Assembly: GCF_004363245.1 (NCBI RefSeq)
Contig: NZ_SNYV01000016.1
Coordinates: 248,001-312,000, forward strand
Length of the DNA stretch: 64,000 nucleotides
Direction of reading: 5' to 3'
From: Sphingobacterium yanglingense
Lineage (GTDB): Bacteria; Bacteroidota; Bacteroidia; Sphingobacteriales; Sphingobacteriaceae
A model generated the notes under the pieces. It did not search any database, was not told the origin of the DNA, and saw only the letters and a program-made list of their open reading frames with translations. The position numbers were made by a program, and so were the translations under genes. How positions within the stretch are numbered: position 1 is the stretch's first letter; each line of letters opens with the position of its first letter. Shown in pieces: positions 26,034 through 35,611 of the stretch.

Positions 26034-27077
26034 CTATAAATACTTATCAATAAAAGAAAAAACAAGTTTATGTTTAGCTAATTTATCCAAATTTTCTAAC
26101 AAAAAGTAATGCCATGTATCTTTTTTTTCCAAAATATCTTTAGCATTGGGCAATCTAAAAAAACGAGCATATATATTTTGATGACTCAGTATATGTTTCG
26201 TCACTCCCCCAAAAGGTTCCACTACCGCATCCCCAAAAGTAGCACGATATTCCTCGGTATGAATCAAATCTTTCAATTCCAACTGATCTTTGGTCTCAAT
26301 CAGAGGAAATTCGTACATATTCGCCCATACATCTTCGCTTCCTCGCTTTGACATCAAAATCATACCATCATCCTCAATCACAAAATAATTGAAATAACGA
26401 TCTCGGGACTTCTTCGCTTTGAGTTTGACAGGAAGCGCACCTACAGTATCCTCTTCAAATGCAGCACATTCCCCTCGAAAGACACAATCCACACACAGGG
26501 GTGCCTTAGGCTTACATACCGTCGCCCCAAAGTCCATTATAGCATGATTATAGGTACCAGGATCGCTAGCGCTAATCAAGTCCTGAGCCAAACTCTGAAA
26601 CAACTTTTTTCCCTCTCCTGTATTAATAGCCGTAGAAATACCGAAGACTCGGGACAGCACCCGAAACACATTCCCATCCAATACCGCTTTGCACTCGCCT
26701 ACAGAAAAAGAAGATATCGCTGCGGCGGTATATTCTCCTATCCCTGGCAGGCTCAACAGACGTTCATAATCACTCGGAAACTGCCCCTGATAATCCTGCT
26801 CAACAATCTTGGCCGCCTTATGCATGTTTCTGGCTCGAGAATAATATCCCAACCCCTGCCATAACCTTAATACCTCATCCTCATCAGCGGTAGCGAACTC
26901 CGTTACAGACGGAAAATGCTCAGCAAAAGTATAAAAATAGGGAAGCCCCTGCTCCACTCTGGTCTGCTGGAGAATCACCTCAGATAACCAAATAATATAG
27001 GGATCTTGAGTCTTCCTCCAGGGTAAATCACGGCCCTCCAATCGGTACCACTCTATCAGTTTATTTGCGAATGACAT
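26034..27077 (-). CDS. mutY: A/G-specific adenine glycosylase
   Basis: Removes adenine mispaired with 8-oxoguanine. From the ATG at 27077 the protein has 347 residues. It contains WLSEVILQQTRVEQGLPYF with the catalytic region, the helix-hairpin-helix LSLPGIGEYTAAAI, the iron-sulfur cysteines in CKPKAPLCVDCVFRGEC and a C-terminal NUDIX-like domain. A longer frame to 27179 adds a hydrophobic tail not found in the family and would include the promoter box, so it is rejected. Confidence 0.95.
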   Translation of the reverse strand: MSFANKLIEWYRLEGRDLPWRKTQDPYIIWLSEVILQQTRVEQGLPYFYTFAEHFPSVTEFATADEDEVLRLWQGLGYYSRARNMHKAAKIVEQDYQGQFPSDYERLLSLPGIGEYTAAAISSFSVGECKAVLDGNVFRVLSRVFGISTAINTGEGKKLFQSLAQDLISASDPGTYNHAIMDFGATVCKPKAPLCVDCVFRGECAAFEEDTVGALPVKLKAKKSRDRYFNYFVIEDDGMILMSKRGSEDVWANMYEFPLIETKDQLELKDLIHTEEYRATFGDAVVEPFGGVTKHILSHQNIYARFFRLPNAKDILEKKDTWHYFLLENLDKLAKHKLVFSFIDKYL

Positions 27078-27081
27078 AGCA

Positions 27082-27089
27082 CAAAAGTG
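27082..27089 (-). promoter_or_regulatory. candidate -7 box of mutY
   Basis: On the minus strand CACTTTTG matches TAnnTTTG at all but the first base and lies 4 bases before the mutY ATG, as in the leaderless promoters elsewhere in the window. Confidence 0.4.
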
Positions 27090-27141
27090 AGCATTTTTAA
27101 CATAGTTTAACAATAACATGTTGAAAATCAATAACAACAAA

Positions 27142-27172
27142 TTGATACTTAAGCACATAATATGTACTTTTG
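27142..27172 (+). promoter_or_regulatory. promoter of the M23 peptidase gene
   Basis: TTG at 27142-27144, a 20-base spacer, then TACTTTTG at 27165-27172. The start codon at 27210 leaves a leader of about 30 bases. Confidence 0.7.
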
Positions 27173-27209
27173 CATGCACCGTATGTAATACACAATAAAA
27201 GTTGAGAAC

Positions 27210-28058
27210 ATGTTAAAAAAGAAATCATCTGTATTGATTTGCATAGAGGGACATAAAGACAAAAACCTAGTTGTCCCCACAGTTATTGTAAAGAATTTAA
27301 AAAAAATAGCATTATCAGTTTCTGCACTCATCGTTACTTTGATCAGCTCCCTGATTTATATGGCCCATAAACAGGAGAAGGAGCTAAACTCACGATATGA
27401 AGCGACGTTGAATCAGGTAAACCAAAAGAACCGTCAGCTTACCCTAAAGAAAAATGAAACCGAAAGGGGAATAATAGAAGCAAAAAAATCATTTAACAAA
27501 ATAGATTCTACGTTGGCCATCATTAATCAAAAGATGAAAAATCGCGGATTAAAAACCATCGCCTTACAAAATGCCGGGGGCCCGGTTGAACCTGACGAAG
27601 AAAACATCGACTTACTGAGTGAATATTACGAAGAAGCCTTAAAAGACCTTGACAACAAACTCTCCAATTTGCCCATAGGTATCCCACACGGAGGCAAAAT
27701 AACATCAAAATTCGGTTACAGAGCCAATCCATTTACAAACAGAGGCCGTGAGATGCACTCCGGTGTCGATTTAAAAGGCAATACCGGAGACCCTATTAAA
27801 GCAACAGCATCAGGCAAAGTCACTTTCTCCGGATATGATGGGGAATATGGAAACGTGGTCAAAGTACAACATAAAAACGGTTACGAGACACGCTATGCAC
27901 ACCTTTCCAAAACAAAAGTAAAAAAAGGAGATAAGATAGATGCAGGTAAAACTGTAGGTTTATTGGGTAGCACTGGACGTAGCACAGGCCCCCATTTACA
28001 TTACGAAATCCTGAAAGACGACAAAAAGATAAATCCTGAAAAATATTTCAGACTTTAA
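27210..28058 (+). CDS. membrane-anchored M23 peptidoglycan endopeptidase
   Basis: This 282-residue protein has a short cytoplasmic start, one membrane helix (about 31-50) and a coiled coil (about 52-115). The C-terminal LytM/lysostaphin domain (about 155-280) has the zinc ligands in MHSGVDLKG and HLHYE and the usual ITSKFGYRANPF entry. Such enzymes, or their regulators, open peptide cross-links during growth and division. Both ligand motifs are intact, so activity is expected. It is divergent from mutY and followed by a strong terminator. Confidence 0.92.
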   Translation: MLKKKSSVLICIEGHKDKNLVVPTVIVKNLKKIALSVSALIVTLISSLIYMAHKQEKELNSRYEATLNQVNQKNRQLTLKKNETERGIIEAKKSFNKIDSTLAIINQKMKNRGLKTIALQNAGGPVEPDEENIDLLSEYYEEALKDLDNKLSNLPIGIPHGGKITSKFGYRANPFTNRGREMHSGVDLKGNTGDPIKATASGKVTFSGYDGEYGNVVKVQHKNGYETRYAHLSKTKVKKGDKIDAGKTVGLLGSTGRSTGPHLHYEILKDDKKINPEKYFRL

Positions 28059-28070
28059 GTAACAAGCACT

Positions 28071-28111
28071 TTTCATACCTATCAACAGCTTCGATAGGTA
28101 TGAAAGTTTTC
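28071..28111 (+). terminator. terminator of the M23 peptidase gene
   Basis: Perfect 13-bp stem TTTCATACCTATC / GATAGGTATGAAA with a 9-base loop, followed by GTTTTCT. An ATG at 28100 lies within the stem and is not a start codon. Confidence 0.8.
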
Positions 28112-28119
28112 TATCTTTG
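28112..28119 (+). promoter_or_regulatory. -7 box placed 4 bases before a start codon
   Basis: TATCTTTG is followed by TTTG and the ATG at 28124, implying a leaderless message. Confidence 0.55.
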
Positions 28120-28123
28120 TTTG

Positions 28124-28555
28124 ATGAATCAAACATTCCAAATAAATACCCTCCACAGGGGCAGATACATGCTCTGTTTTTTTGTGCTCCTTTTTGTTTT
28201 CGGAGGAATCAGTTCTTATATTCCACTTTCCGAAATCTACAAAATAATCATCGTACTTTTTACTATCCCAATCATCTTATATACCGCCGTAAAAGTAAGC
28301 CAACGTCCCTCTACCTGGACATTAAGCACAGAGAGTTTGACAATAGCTTTTGCACAAGAGACACACGTATACCCGATCGCGGATATTGATCACCTAAGGA
28401 GTCTGACACGCTCTGGAGGAAACCTCTATGTAATATATCTGCGCAAAAAAAGCCCTGCTAGATATTGGCGCAATAAACTCTTCCAGGCAGACGACGACAC
28501 CCTGGCACTGCATGAAGCACTAATACAAAGTGATATCGAATATTTTAAGTTTTAA
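28124..28555 (+). CDS. two-helix membrane protein of unknown function
   Basis: This 143-residue protein uses the ATG at 28124. The longer frame from 28100 starts inside the terminator stem and covers the promoter box. Two membrane helices (about 17-33 and 41-56) are followed by a soluble domain (WTLSTESLTIAF, GNLYVIYLRKKSPARYWRNKLF) resembling bacterial PH-like domains. Function is unknown. It is a monocistronic gene between the M23 and M1 peptidase genes. Confidence 0.65.
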   Translation: MNQTFQINTLHRGRYMLCFFVLLFVFGGISSYIPLSEIYKIIIVLFTIPIILYTAVKVSQRPSTWTLSTESLTIAFAQETHVYPIADIDHLRSLTRSGGNLYVIYLRKKSPARYWRNKLFQADDDTLALHEALIQSDIEYFKF

Positions 28556-28611
28556 TACAGTACCAAGACATTTTTCAACCCAGTCTTAGCCAAAATTCAC
28601 TTCGGTTTTTG

Positions 28612-28619
28612 TATGTTTG
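28612..28619 (+). promoter_or_regulatory. -7 box of the M1 peptidase-hemW promoter, leaderless
   Basis: TATGTTTG is followed by ACAG and the ATG at 28624. Confidence 0.55.
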
Positions 28620-28623
28620 ACAG

Positions 28624-30492
28624 ATGAAGTCAAAAGTTTTCTTACTAGCATTAATCGCTTTAATCAGTATACAATCAAGCTTTGCCCAACGCAAAGGTTA
28701 TTGGCAACAAAAAGTCGACTACAAAATAAATGTAGATGTCGATGAGAAAAACTACCGGTACGACGGAACAATGTCCCTAAAATACACGAATAATTCGGGG
28801 CATAGCCTATCCAAAGTCTACTTCCACCTCTACTTCAATGCTTTCCAACCAGGAAGCATGATGGACTACAGGCTCTCTAACATCGCAGACCCAGACAGCA
28901 GAATGGCCACAAACCTAGGCACCAAAGAAAATCCAAAATGGGAAAGCCGTATCGCCAAACTGACACCAGATCAAATTGGCTATCAAAAGATTAAAACACT
29001 ATTGATAGATGGTGTAGAAACTGTTTTCAAGACAGATGGCACACTATTAGAAGTCAGCCTCCCGCACGCTATCGAAGATGGTGCAACAGCAACCTTCGAT
29101 TTGACCTGGACAGCACAGGTACCAGAACAAATCAGACGGACAGGACGCAACTCAAAAGAAGATGTTGCATTGTCTATGGCACAATGGTATCCAAAAATGG
29201 CACACTTTGATGAATTCGGATGGCACTTAGATGAATATGTAGCACGTGAATTTGTGGCTCCTTTTGGAAACTTTGACGTATCCATACATATCAATAAAAA
29301 CTATATTGTAGGTGCATCGGGCGTTTTGCAAAATGCAAACGAAGTAAAAGGCTATCAACGCAAAGCAAAAGTAAAAACACAAGGCAATAAAGCTACTTGG
29401 CACTATAAAGCAGAAAATATCCATGATTTCGTATGGGCAGCCGACCCCAAATTTGTGGTAGATTCTACCGTGAATAAAAATGGAGTCACACTGTACACCG
29501 TGTATATACCTGTCGATGATGCCACCATAAAAAACTGGAAACAGGCACTTGGGCTAGCTGCTGATTTCTTCGATTTATGTAACCAAAAGTTCGGTGCCTA
29601 CCCCTGGTCGACATACACCATTATACAAGGAGGCGACGGCGGAATGGAATATGGGACAGCAACTTTAGTGACTGGTGGCCGAAATATTAAAAGTCTAGTT
29701 GGTGTTATCTTTCATGAGGCTGCACACTCCTGGTACCAACACCTATTTGGCATCAACGAAACGGTCGATGAATGGTTTGATGAAGGTTTTACAAGCTATG
29801 TAGAGGAACTAGGTATGCAGCAACTTTTTTATAAAAAAGGAGCACTAGAAACAAACCCAATGATAGATGCTTACAGAGCCTATTACAAATTGGCACTATC
29901 TGGTAAGGAAGAGCCAATGAGCCTATTGGCCGACTACTACAATACAAATTACGGATATAGTAATCAAGCATATAACAAAGGGGCTGTTCTCGCAGAACAG
30001 CTAGGATACATTATCGGGAAGTCCAACTTAGAGAAAACATTTTTGAAATTCTATGATATTTGGAAATTTAAACACCCCACTCCTAACGACTTCAAACGGG
30101 TCGCTGAAGACGTCTCTGGAATCAATCTCAAATGGTATTTCAACCTATTCGTAAATACAACACGTCATATTGACTACGCTATCCAAGAGGTAACAGACAA
30201 CAGTGTTACCTTACGCAACAAGTCGAATCTAGCTATGCCAATAGATGTATTGGTTGAGTATACAGATGGTTCTAAAGAATTATTCTATATCCCACTACGA
30301 GAGATGCGTGGAGAGAAACCGGCAGAGGACTTTGCTATCTACGAAAACACCAAAAGAACCATCCTAGAAGACTGGAACTGGACTGTACCGACATATAGCT
30401 TTCCTGTGGATAAAGTGCCTTCCAAAATATGGATTGACCCAACACAACGCTTGGCCGATATTGAAGCTAGTGACAATTACTCCGCACGTTAG
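28624..30492 (+). CDS. secreted M1-family aminopeptidase
   Basis: This 622-residue protein has a signal peptide (cleavage near SSFA-Q). It has the M1 N-terminal beta domain and the zinc motif HEAAH at 364-368 with the third ligand Glu-387 in WFDEGFTSYVEE, exactly the HExxH-x18-E spacing. The substrate-binding GxMEN motif appears as GGMEYG upstream. It trims N-terminal residues from peptides in the periplasm. Its stop codon is directly followed by the hemW start, so the two are co-transcribed. Confidence 0.94.
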   Translation: MKSKVFLLALIALISIQSSFAQRKGYWQQKVDYKINVDVDEKNYRYDGTMSLKYTNNSGHSLSKVYFHLYFNAFQPGSMMDYRLSNIADPDSRMATNLGTKENPKWESRIAKLTPDQIGYQKIKTLLIDGVETVFKTDGTLLEVSLPHAIEDGATATFDLTWTAQVPEQIRRTGRNSKEDVALSMAQWYPKMAHFDEFGWHLDEYVAREFVAPFGNFDVSIHINKNYIVGASGVLQNANEVKGYQRKAKVKTQGNKATWHYKAENIHDFVWAADPKFVVDSTVNKNGVTLYTVYIPVDDATIKNWKQALGLAADFFDLCNQKFGAYPWSTYTIIQGGDGGMEYGTATLVTGGRNIKSLVGVIFHEAAHSWYQHLFGINETVDEWFDEGFTSYVEELGMQQLFYKKGALETNPMIDAYRAYYKLALSGKEEPMSLLADYYNTNYGYSNQAYNKGAVLAEQLGYIIGKSNLEKTFLKFYDIWKFKHPTPNDFKRVAEDVSGINLKWYFNLFVNTTRHIDYAIQEVTDNSVTLRNKSNLAMPIDVLVEYTDGSKELFYIPLREMRGEKPAEDFAIYENTKRTILEDWNWTVPTYSFPVDKVPSKIWIDPTQRLADIEASDNYSAR

Positions 30493-31623
30493 ATGATTTA
30501 TTTCCACATCCCATTCTGCAAACAGGCTTGTCACTATTGTGATTTTCATTTTTCAACTTCGTTAAAATACAAAGAAGACGTGTTGCTAGCCCTATCCAAG
30601 GAACTAGCAACACGTACCGCATATCTAGAGGACAAAAAAGTACACTCCATTTATTTTGGAGGGGGTACGCCTTCAATCTTAGAACCATCAGAAATACAAC
30701 ACCTGATTGACCAAGTAGTCCATCATTTTGACATAGACCCTCAAGCAGAAATAACACTGGAAGCCAATCCAGATGACCTCACCCGGGAGAAAGTAAATGC
30801 TTTAAGACAAACCTCCATAAACCGATTTAGTATCGGGATACAGTCTTTCTTTCAAGAGGACCTAAGCTGGATGAATAGAGCTCACAACGCACAAGAAGCT
30901 GACGCATCTATAAAAAGAGTTCAGGATGCTGGTTTCGAAAACATAACATGTGACCTCATCTACGGTTACCCTTTGCTATCCAACGAAAAATGGATAGCAA
31001 ACATGGATAAGCTAATAACCCTAAGCGTACCACATATCTCCTCGTATGCAATGACAGTCGAGCACAGGACCGCACTAGCACATCAAATTAAAACAGGACG
31101 CACAGCAGGCATTCTAGAGGACCAAGCCGAGTTACAGATGCGGATGCTTATGGAGACCCTCACATCCCACGGATACGAACATTATGAAATCTCGAATTTT
31201 GCAAAAAACCACAAATATGCCAAGCACAACACAAACTACTGGAGGGGCAAGCACTATCTAGGTATTGGCCCCTCGGCACATTCTTATAATGGGGTCTCCC
31301 GCAGCTGGAATGTTGCAAACAATGCAAAATACATCGCTGCACTACAAGAACGAACAGCATACCAAGAAATCGAAGAGCTCTCATTACAGGATCGCTACAA
31401 CGAATATATCATGACCTCACTCCGAACGATGTGGGGAGTACAGGCAACGCAAATACAGAAACAATTTGGATCAGAGTTCCTTTCCCATTTCCTTCGTGAA
31501 ATAGAACCGTTTATCTCGGAGCAAAAGATAACATTAGACTCCGATGGCGCTTACAAACTGACCTCTCAGGGGAAACTATTTGCAGATTTCATCGCATCGG
31601 AACTCTTTTTTATTGAAAATTAA
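30493..31623 (+). CDS. hemW: radical-SAM heme chaperone HemW
   Basis: This 376-residue protein has the cluster motif CKQACHYCDFHF near residue 9. This CxxxCxxC plus following residues marks HemW rather than the oxygen-independent coproporphyrinogen oxidase HemN, which has a further cysteine (CxxxCxxCxC). Other blocks are SIYFGGGTPSIL and FSIGIQSFFQEDL. HemW binds heme and helps load it into membrane proteins. The ATG abuts the upstream stop codon. Confidence 0.93.
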   Translation: MIYFHIPFCKQACHYCDFHFSTSLKYKEDVLLALSKELATRTAYLEDKKVHSIYFGGGTPSILEPSEIQHLIDQVVHHFDIDPQAEITLEANPDDLTREKVNALRQTSINRFSIGIQSFFQEDLSWMNRAHNAQEADASIKRVQDAGFENITCDLIYGYPLLSNEKWIANMDKLITLSVPHISSYAMTVEHRTALAHQIKTGRTAGILEDQAELQMRMLMETLTSHGYEHYEISNFAKNHKYAKHNTNYWRGKHYLGIGPSAHSYNGVSRSWNVANNAKYIAALQERTAYQEIEELSLQDRYNEYIMTSLRTMWGVQATQIQKQFGSEFLSHFLREIEPFISEQKITLDSDGAYKLTSQGKLFADFIASELFFIEN

Positions 31624-31782
31624 ACGAATGAGTACCTTATAGAATCTTGAACAAAATCGTTTTTATTGAATAATCAATAATAAAACAGCAACAACAATGT
31701 TAAATTAGAAAAAGAACACTATAAAGCGATTTCATTTTTATCAATTTTTCAAAATCATTCGCTCTTTACACTATTAATGACC

Positions 31783-31790
31783 TATTTTTG
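31783..31790 (+). promoter_or_regulatory. -7 box of the GAPDH promoter
   Basis: TATTTTTG lies 25 bases before the ATG at 31816. It also argues against an earlier in-frame start at 31777. Confidence 0.6.
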
Positions 31791-31815
31791 CAGCATAATA
31801 GTTATAGCAAAAATT

Positions 31816-33264
31816 ATGGTACAAAAATCGACTTTTGAAGCCGAAATCAAAAGTTACAAAAGCAAACAAAATGCGGCTGTTAAACTGATACAGATTGTCA
31901 GCAACCTATGGTACAACCACTCCATAGAACTGGTATTTTTCAGAAACCAACTTTTCGACCGCAGAGTAAGTCGTATTTTAACGCTACATCAAGAATCAAA
32001 AGCACTTTCAGATAGCCCAATCAGCATATTTGAGACATTACAAATAGCAGAGGCCATGCAACACTTAAAGCTAGCCCCTTCTCGTTTGGATATTGGTAAA
32101 CTGGCATTAGAAGTTCGGAATCAAAATATTGAAGAAGAGCATATTCTATACTTTATAAAAAAAGAACTTTTATCCGCACAAGAACACCAGACATTCGAGC
32201 CAAGAGATGTTGTTCTCTATGGGTTTGGTAGAATTGGGCGTCTGCTCGCACGCGAGCTAATCAGCAAAGCCGGAGCTGGGCATCAACTACGACTTCGCGC
32301 CATTGTAACCCGCGACAATGTCGACATTCATACACTCCAAAAAAGAGCTACTTTACTGCAAAATGATTCTATACATGGAGACTTCGAGGGAGTAGTAGAA
32401 GTAGATGAAAGTAAAGGTGCATTAATAATAAATGGAGCAACAGTATATATTATTTCTGCAAAAAATCCTGAAGAAATCGATTACACCAAATATGGCATCG
32501 ACAATGCATTAGTGATTGACAATACAGGAGCATTCAGGGACAACAATGAACTGGGCAGACATTTGACTTCTATTGGAGCTTCGCAAGTATTATTAACAGC
32601 TCCAGGAAAGGGTGTTCCAAACATCGTATATGGTGTCAATAATGACATGATTGATTTGGACAATTCCACTATCTTCTCTGCGGCATCATGTACTACAAAT
32701 GCAATTTCCCCTATTTTGGAGGTTGTGCACAACAAATTTGGCATTAAACACGGACATATAGAAACAATACACTCCTATACAAATGACCAGAATTTAGTAG
32801 ACAACATGCACAAAAAGACCAGAAGAGGTCGTGCTGCGGCATTAAACATGGTAATTACCGAAACAGGAGCCGGATCAGCAGTAGCCAAGGTACTACCTGA
32901 ACTCGCTGGAAAGCTAACTTCCAATGCGATACGTGTACCTGTACCAAATGGCTCTCTAGCTATATTAAACGTAGAGTTAACTAAAAAAACAACACTTGAA
33001 GAGCTTAATAATACGTTAAAGGAAAGTGCTCTGTATGGTAGCTTAGTCGAACAGATCAAATACTCAGACAATGAAGAACTAGTTTCTTCAGATATCATAG
33101 GTACTTCGGCAGCATCCGTAGTAGACGCTCCAGCGACCATTGTCTCTGCAGATGGCAAACATGTTAATCTATACGTATGGTATGACAATGAGTATGGTTA
33201 CACACATCAAGTTATGCGTCTCGCACGACATATAGCAGGTGTTAGAAGATACACTTACTATTAA
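31816..33264 (+). CDS. gap: glyceraldehyde-3-phosphate dehydrogenase with long N-terminal extension
   Basis: This 482-residue protein is about 140 residues longer than classical GAPDH. The first 130 residues are a separate, mostly helical segment (with IKSYKSKQNAAVKLIQIVSN and FETLQIAEAMQHLKLAPS). The Rossmann motif GFGRIGR begins only at residue 136, and the catalytic Cys-292 lies in SAASCTTNAI. Known family features such as WYDNEYGYTHQV at the end are intact. It catalyses the NAD(P)-dependent oxidation step of glycolysis or its reverse. Extended GAPDHs occur in Bacteroidota; the role of the extension is not known to me. Confidence 0.9.
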   Translation: MVQKSTFEAEIKSYKSKQNAAVKLIQIVSNLWYNHSIELVFFRNQLFDRRVSRILTLHQESKALSDSPISIFETLQIAEAMQHLKLAPSRLDIGKLALEVRNQNIEEEHILYFIKKELLSAQEHQTFEPRDVVLYGFGRIGRLLARELISKAGAGHQLRLRAIVTRDNVDIHTLQKRATLLQNDSIHGDFEGVVEVDESKGALIINGATVYIISAKNPEEIDYTKYGIDNALVIDNTGAFRDNNELGRHLTSIGASQVLLTAPGKGVPNIVYGVNNDMIDLDNSTIFSAASCTTNAISPILEVVHNKFGIKHGHIETIHSYTNDQNLVDNMHKKTRRGRAAALNMVITETGAGSAVAKVLPELAGKLTSNAIRVPVPNGSLAILNVELTKKTTLEELNNTLKESALYGSLVEQIKYSDNEELVSSDIIGTSAASVVDAPATIVSADGKHVNLYVWYDNEYGYTHQVMRLARHIAGVRRYTYY

Positions 33265-33299
33265 ACAATCACGTCCAATTTTCAATTTTTTAATAAATC

Positions 33300-33331
33300 G
33301 AGGCTGTCTTTAGGGACAGCCTCTTATTTTT
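33300..33331. terminator. terminator between gap and waaA
   Basis: Perfect 9-bp stem GAGGCTGTC / GACAGCCTC with a 6-base loop, followed by TTATTTTT. It lies between convergent genes and overlaps the waaA stop region. Confidence 0.75.
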
Positions 33332-34580
33332 AGTGAATATCTAAAAGCCCTTCTGTCTCTAAGTACTTCATGATAATCTGCGTCGCTCCAGCTCGTTGCT
33401 TCACGTATTCTAAGCCCATATTTCCTATTTCCTTCCTTTTCTCCACATCTTGGAGAGCGGCAAAGACCTCACGCAATTCGGCATAATTGGATATGGAGAA
33501 GCCAACCATAAGCGTCACCAAATCAAGAGCCTCTTGAAACTTTTCATACTTAGGACCGAATATAACAGGTTTGCCATAAGCAACAGCTTCCAGTGTATTA
33601 TGAATACCTGCCCCGAACCCGCCTCCAATATAGGCTATATCCGCATAATAGTATAATGACGATAACATTCCAATATTGTCTATTACCAACACCCTTGCAT
33701 GTTGCAACTCTTCAGCCTCATAAGACGCGAACTGCGAATAGAGAAGACAACCAGGAAATAATTCACAGATTTCGTTGATATGGGAGCGATCAATCTCATG
33801 TGGTGCCAAAACCAACTTCCAACCGACAGATTCCGCTATCAAAGACTGCAAAAGCAATTCATCCTTTGGCCAAGTACTTCCTGCGACAAGCACCTGCTCG
33901 CCACAAGAAAAACGCTCAACAGCCCTATTTTCTACATGTTGTCTTGGTAACTCGACGACCCTATCGAAACGGGTATCTCCCGCTAGGCCAGCATTGGTAA
34001 TTCCAATCCACTTCAACATATGGACGGAATCCATATTCTGGGTAAAGAAGAAGGAAACCTTCTTTAACATCTGCCGATAGAATCCACCATAGGGCTTAAA
34101 AAACAATTGCTCTTCTCTAAAAATAGCAGAAATCATCAGCAACTGAATATCCTGTTGTTTCAATGTATCGAAATAATGATACCAGTACTCATATTTCGTG
34201 AACACAGCAAACTTGGGTTGAATAGCAGCAATAAAACGTCTCGCATTCCGCTTCGTATCTTCAGGTAGATAAAACACATAATCGGCAAGTGGGGTATTCT
34301 TTCTTATCTCGAAACCTGAAGGAGAAAAGAATGTAATGACAATTTTTTCCTGTGGAAATCTTTTTTTTATCTGCTCCAAAACAGACCTTCCTTGCTCAAA
34401 TTCACCCAAAGAAGCAAAGTGAAACCAGATATGTTTCTGCCCCTTTTCAATCGTTTGTTCTATTGCACCTACACCTCCTTTACGTCCATCGACCCAGAGT
34501 CTAGCCTTCCGATGAAACACTGAAAGTCCTCGCAAAAGCATGCCATAAAACCAAATCCCCAAATCGTACAACAGTCGCAT
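33330..34580 (-). CDS. waaA: 3-deoxy-D-manno-octulosonic acid (Kdo) transferase
   Basis: This 416-residue inner-membrane glycosyltransferase adds Kdo to lipid A. It has an N-terminal hydrophobic anchor, the donor-type motif IWFHFASLGEFEQGRSVLEQI near residue 50 (family form HxxSxGE), VLAPHEIDRSH, and the C-terminal GGGFGAGIHNTLEAVAYGKPVIFGP block. Length and motifs are normal. It points away from the two sugar-epimerase genes across a 59-base gap. Confidence 0.94.
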   Translation of the reverse strand: MRLLYDLGIWFYGMLLRGLSVFHRKARLWVDGRKGGVGAIEQTIEKGQKHIWFHFASLGEFEQGRSVLEQIKKRFPQEKIVITFFSPSGFEIRKNTPLADYVFYLPEDTKRNARRFIAAIQPKFAVFTKYEYWYHYFDTLKQQDIQLLMISAIFREEQLFFKPYGGFYRQMLKKVSFFFTQNMDSVHMLKWIGITNAGLAGDTRFDRVVELPRQHVENRAVERFSCGEQVLVAGSTWPKDELLLQSLIAESVGWKLVLAPHEIDRSHINEICELFPGCLLYSQFASYEAEELQHARVLVIDNIGMLSSLYYYADIAYIGGGFGAGIHNTLEAVAYGKPVIFGPKYEKFQEALDLVTLMVGFSISNYAELREVFAALQDVEKRKEIGNMGLEYVKQRAGATQIIMKYLETEGLLDIH

Positions 34581-34605
34581 ATTGTGAAATAATACTTATA
34601 TTCGT

Positions 34606-34613
34606 CAAAGATA
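34606..34613 (-). promoter_or_regulatory. -7 box of the waaA promoter
   Basis: On the minus strand TATCTTTG lies 25 bases before the waaA ATG. A possible -33 TTG is 22 bases upstream of it. Confidence 0.5.
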
Positions 34614-34639
34614 TTAAACCTTTTCTAATTCGAAACAAC

Positions 34640-35605
34640 GTGCAGGTGAACGTGCGAAAAAGAATATTAATTACAGGAGCTGCTGGTTTTTTGGGTTCCC
34701 ATCTTTGTGATCGTTTTATACAGGAAGGATTCCATGTAATCGGGATGGACAACTTGATAACGGGAAATCTTCAAAATGTAGAGCATTTATTTGGTCTGGA
34801 GAATTTTGATTTCCTTCATCACGATGTATCCAAATTTGTTCATGTACCTGGGCCTTTAGACTATATTCTCCATTTCGCCTCTCCAGCAAGCCCAATCGAT
34901 TATCTTCGGATACCTATACAGACGCTAAAAGTAGGTTCCCTAGGTACCCACAACCTCTTGGGATTAGCAAAAGATAAGAAAGCAAGAATTCTCGTTGCAT
35001 CGACTTCCGAAGTCTATGGAGACCCTCTAGTATCCCCTCAATCGGAACAATACTGGGGCAATGTAAATCCAGTCGGTCCACGCGGTGTGTACGACGAGGC
35101 AAAAAGATTTCAAGAAGCCATGACAATGGCTTATCACAACTTTCATGGACTAGACACTAGGATAGTGCGCATATTTAATACCTACGGCCCACGGATGCGA
35201 CCTGAAGACGGTCGAGCATTACCGACTTTCATCGGTCAGGCGCTACGGGGAGAGGACATCACCGTATTCGGCAAAGGAGAACAAACCCGTTCATTTTGTT
35301 TTATATCGGATCAAATAGACGGCATATACAAGCTTTTACTTTCAGACTATCCGTATCCCGTTAATATCGGCAATCCAGAAGAACTAACGATATTACAACT
35401 TGCACAAGAGATCATCACTTTAACCAACAGCCCGTCCCGCATCCGGTTCGAACCTCTACCCGAAGACGATCCTAAACGCAGGCGTCCGGATATTACACTA
35501 GCAACGAAAATCCTGAATTGGGCGCCAAAAGTAAGTCTCAACGAAGGGCTAATCAAATCCATTACTTACTTTACAAAAGAAGATAATACAAACACAAATA
35601 GATAG
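34640..35605 (+). CDS. UDP-glucuronate decarboxylase-like SDR (UDP-xylose synthase type)
   Basis: This extended SDR protein of about 321 residues has GAAGFLGSHL at the nucleotide site, the family block HFASPASPIDY, TSEVYGDP and the catalytic YDEAKR, where Tyr-x3-Lys is intact. These motifs match UDP-xylose synthase, which makes UDP-xylose from UDP-glucuronate. No ATG precedes the nucleotide-binding motif. GTG codons at 34640, 34646 and 34652 are all possible, and 34652 would give a normal N-terminus. galE follows 6 bases later. Confidence 0.88.
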   Translation: MQVNVRKRILITGAAGFLGSHLCDRFIQEGFHVIGMDNLITGNLQNVEHLFGLENFDFLHHDVSKFVHVPGPLDYILHFASPASPIDYLRIPIQTLKVGSLGTHNLLGLAKDKKARILVASTSEVYGDPLVSPQSEQYWGNVNPVGPRGVYDEAKRFQEAMTMAYHNFHGLDTRIVRIFNTYGPRMRPEDGRALPTFIGQALRGEDITVFGKGEQTRSFCFISDQIDGIYKLLLSDYPYPVNIGNPEELTILQLAQEIITLTNSPSRIRFEPLPEDDPKRRRPDITLATKILNWAPKVSLNEGLIKSITYFTKEDNTNTNR

Positions 35606-35611
35606 ATACAT

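Noticed and set aside
28100..28123. Earlier ATG for the two-helix membrane protein
   Set aside because: It lies within the stem of the M23 terminator and the extension covers a perfect promoter box.
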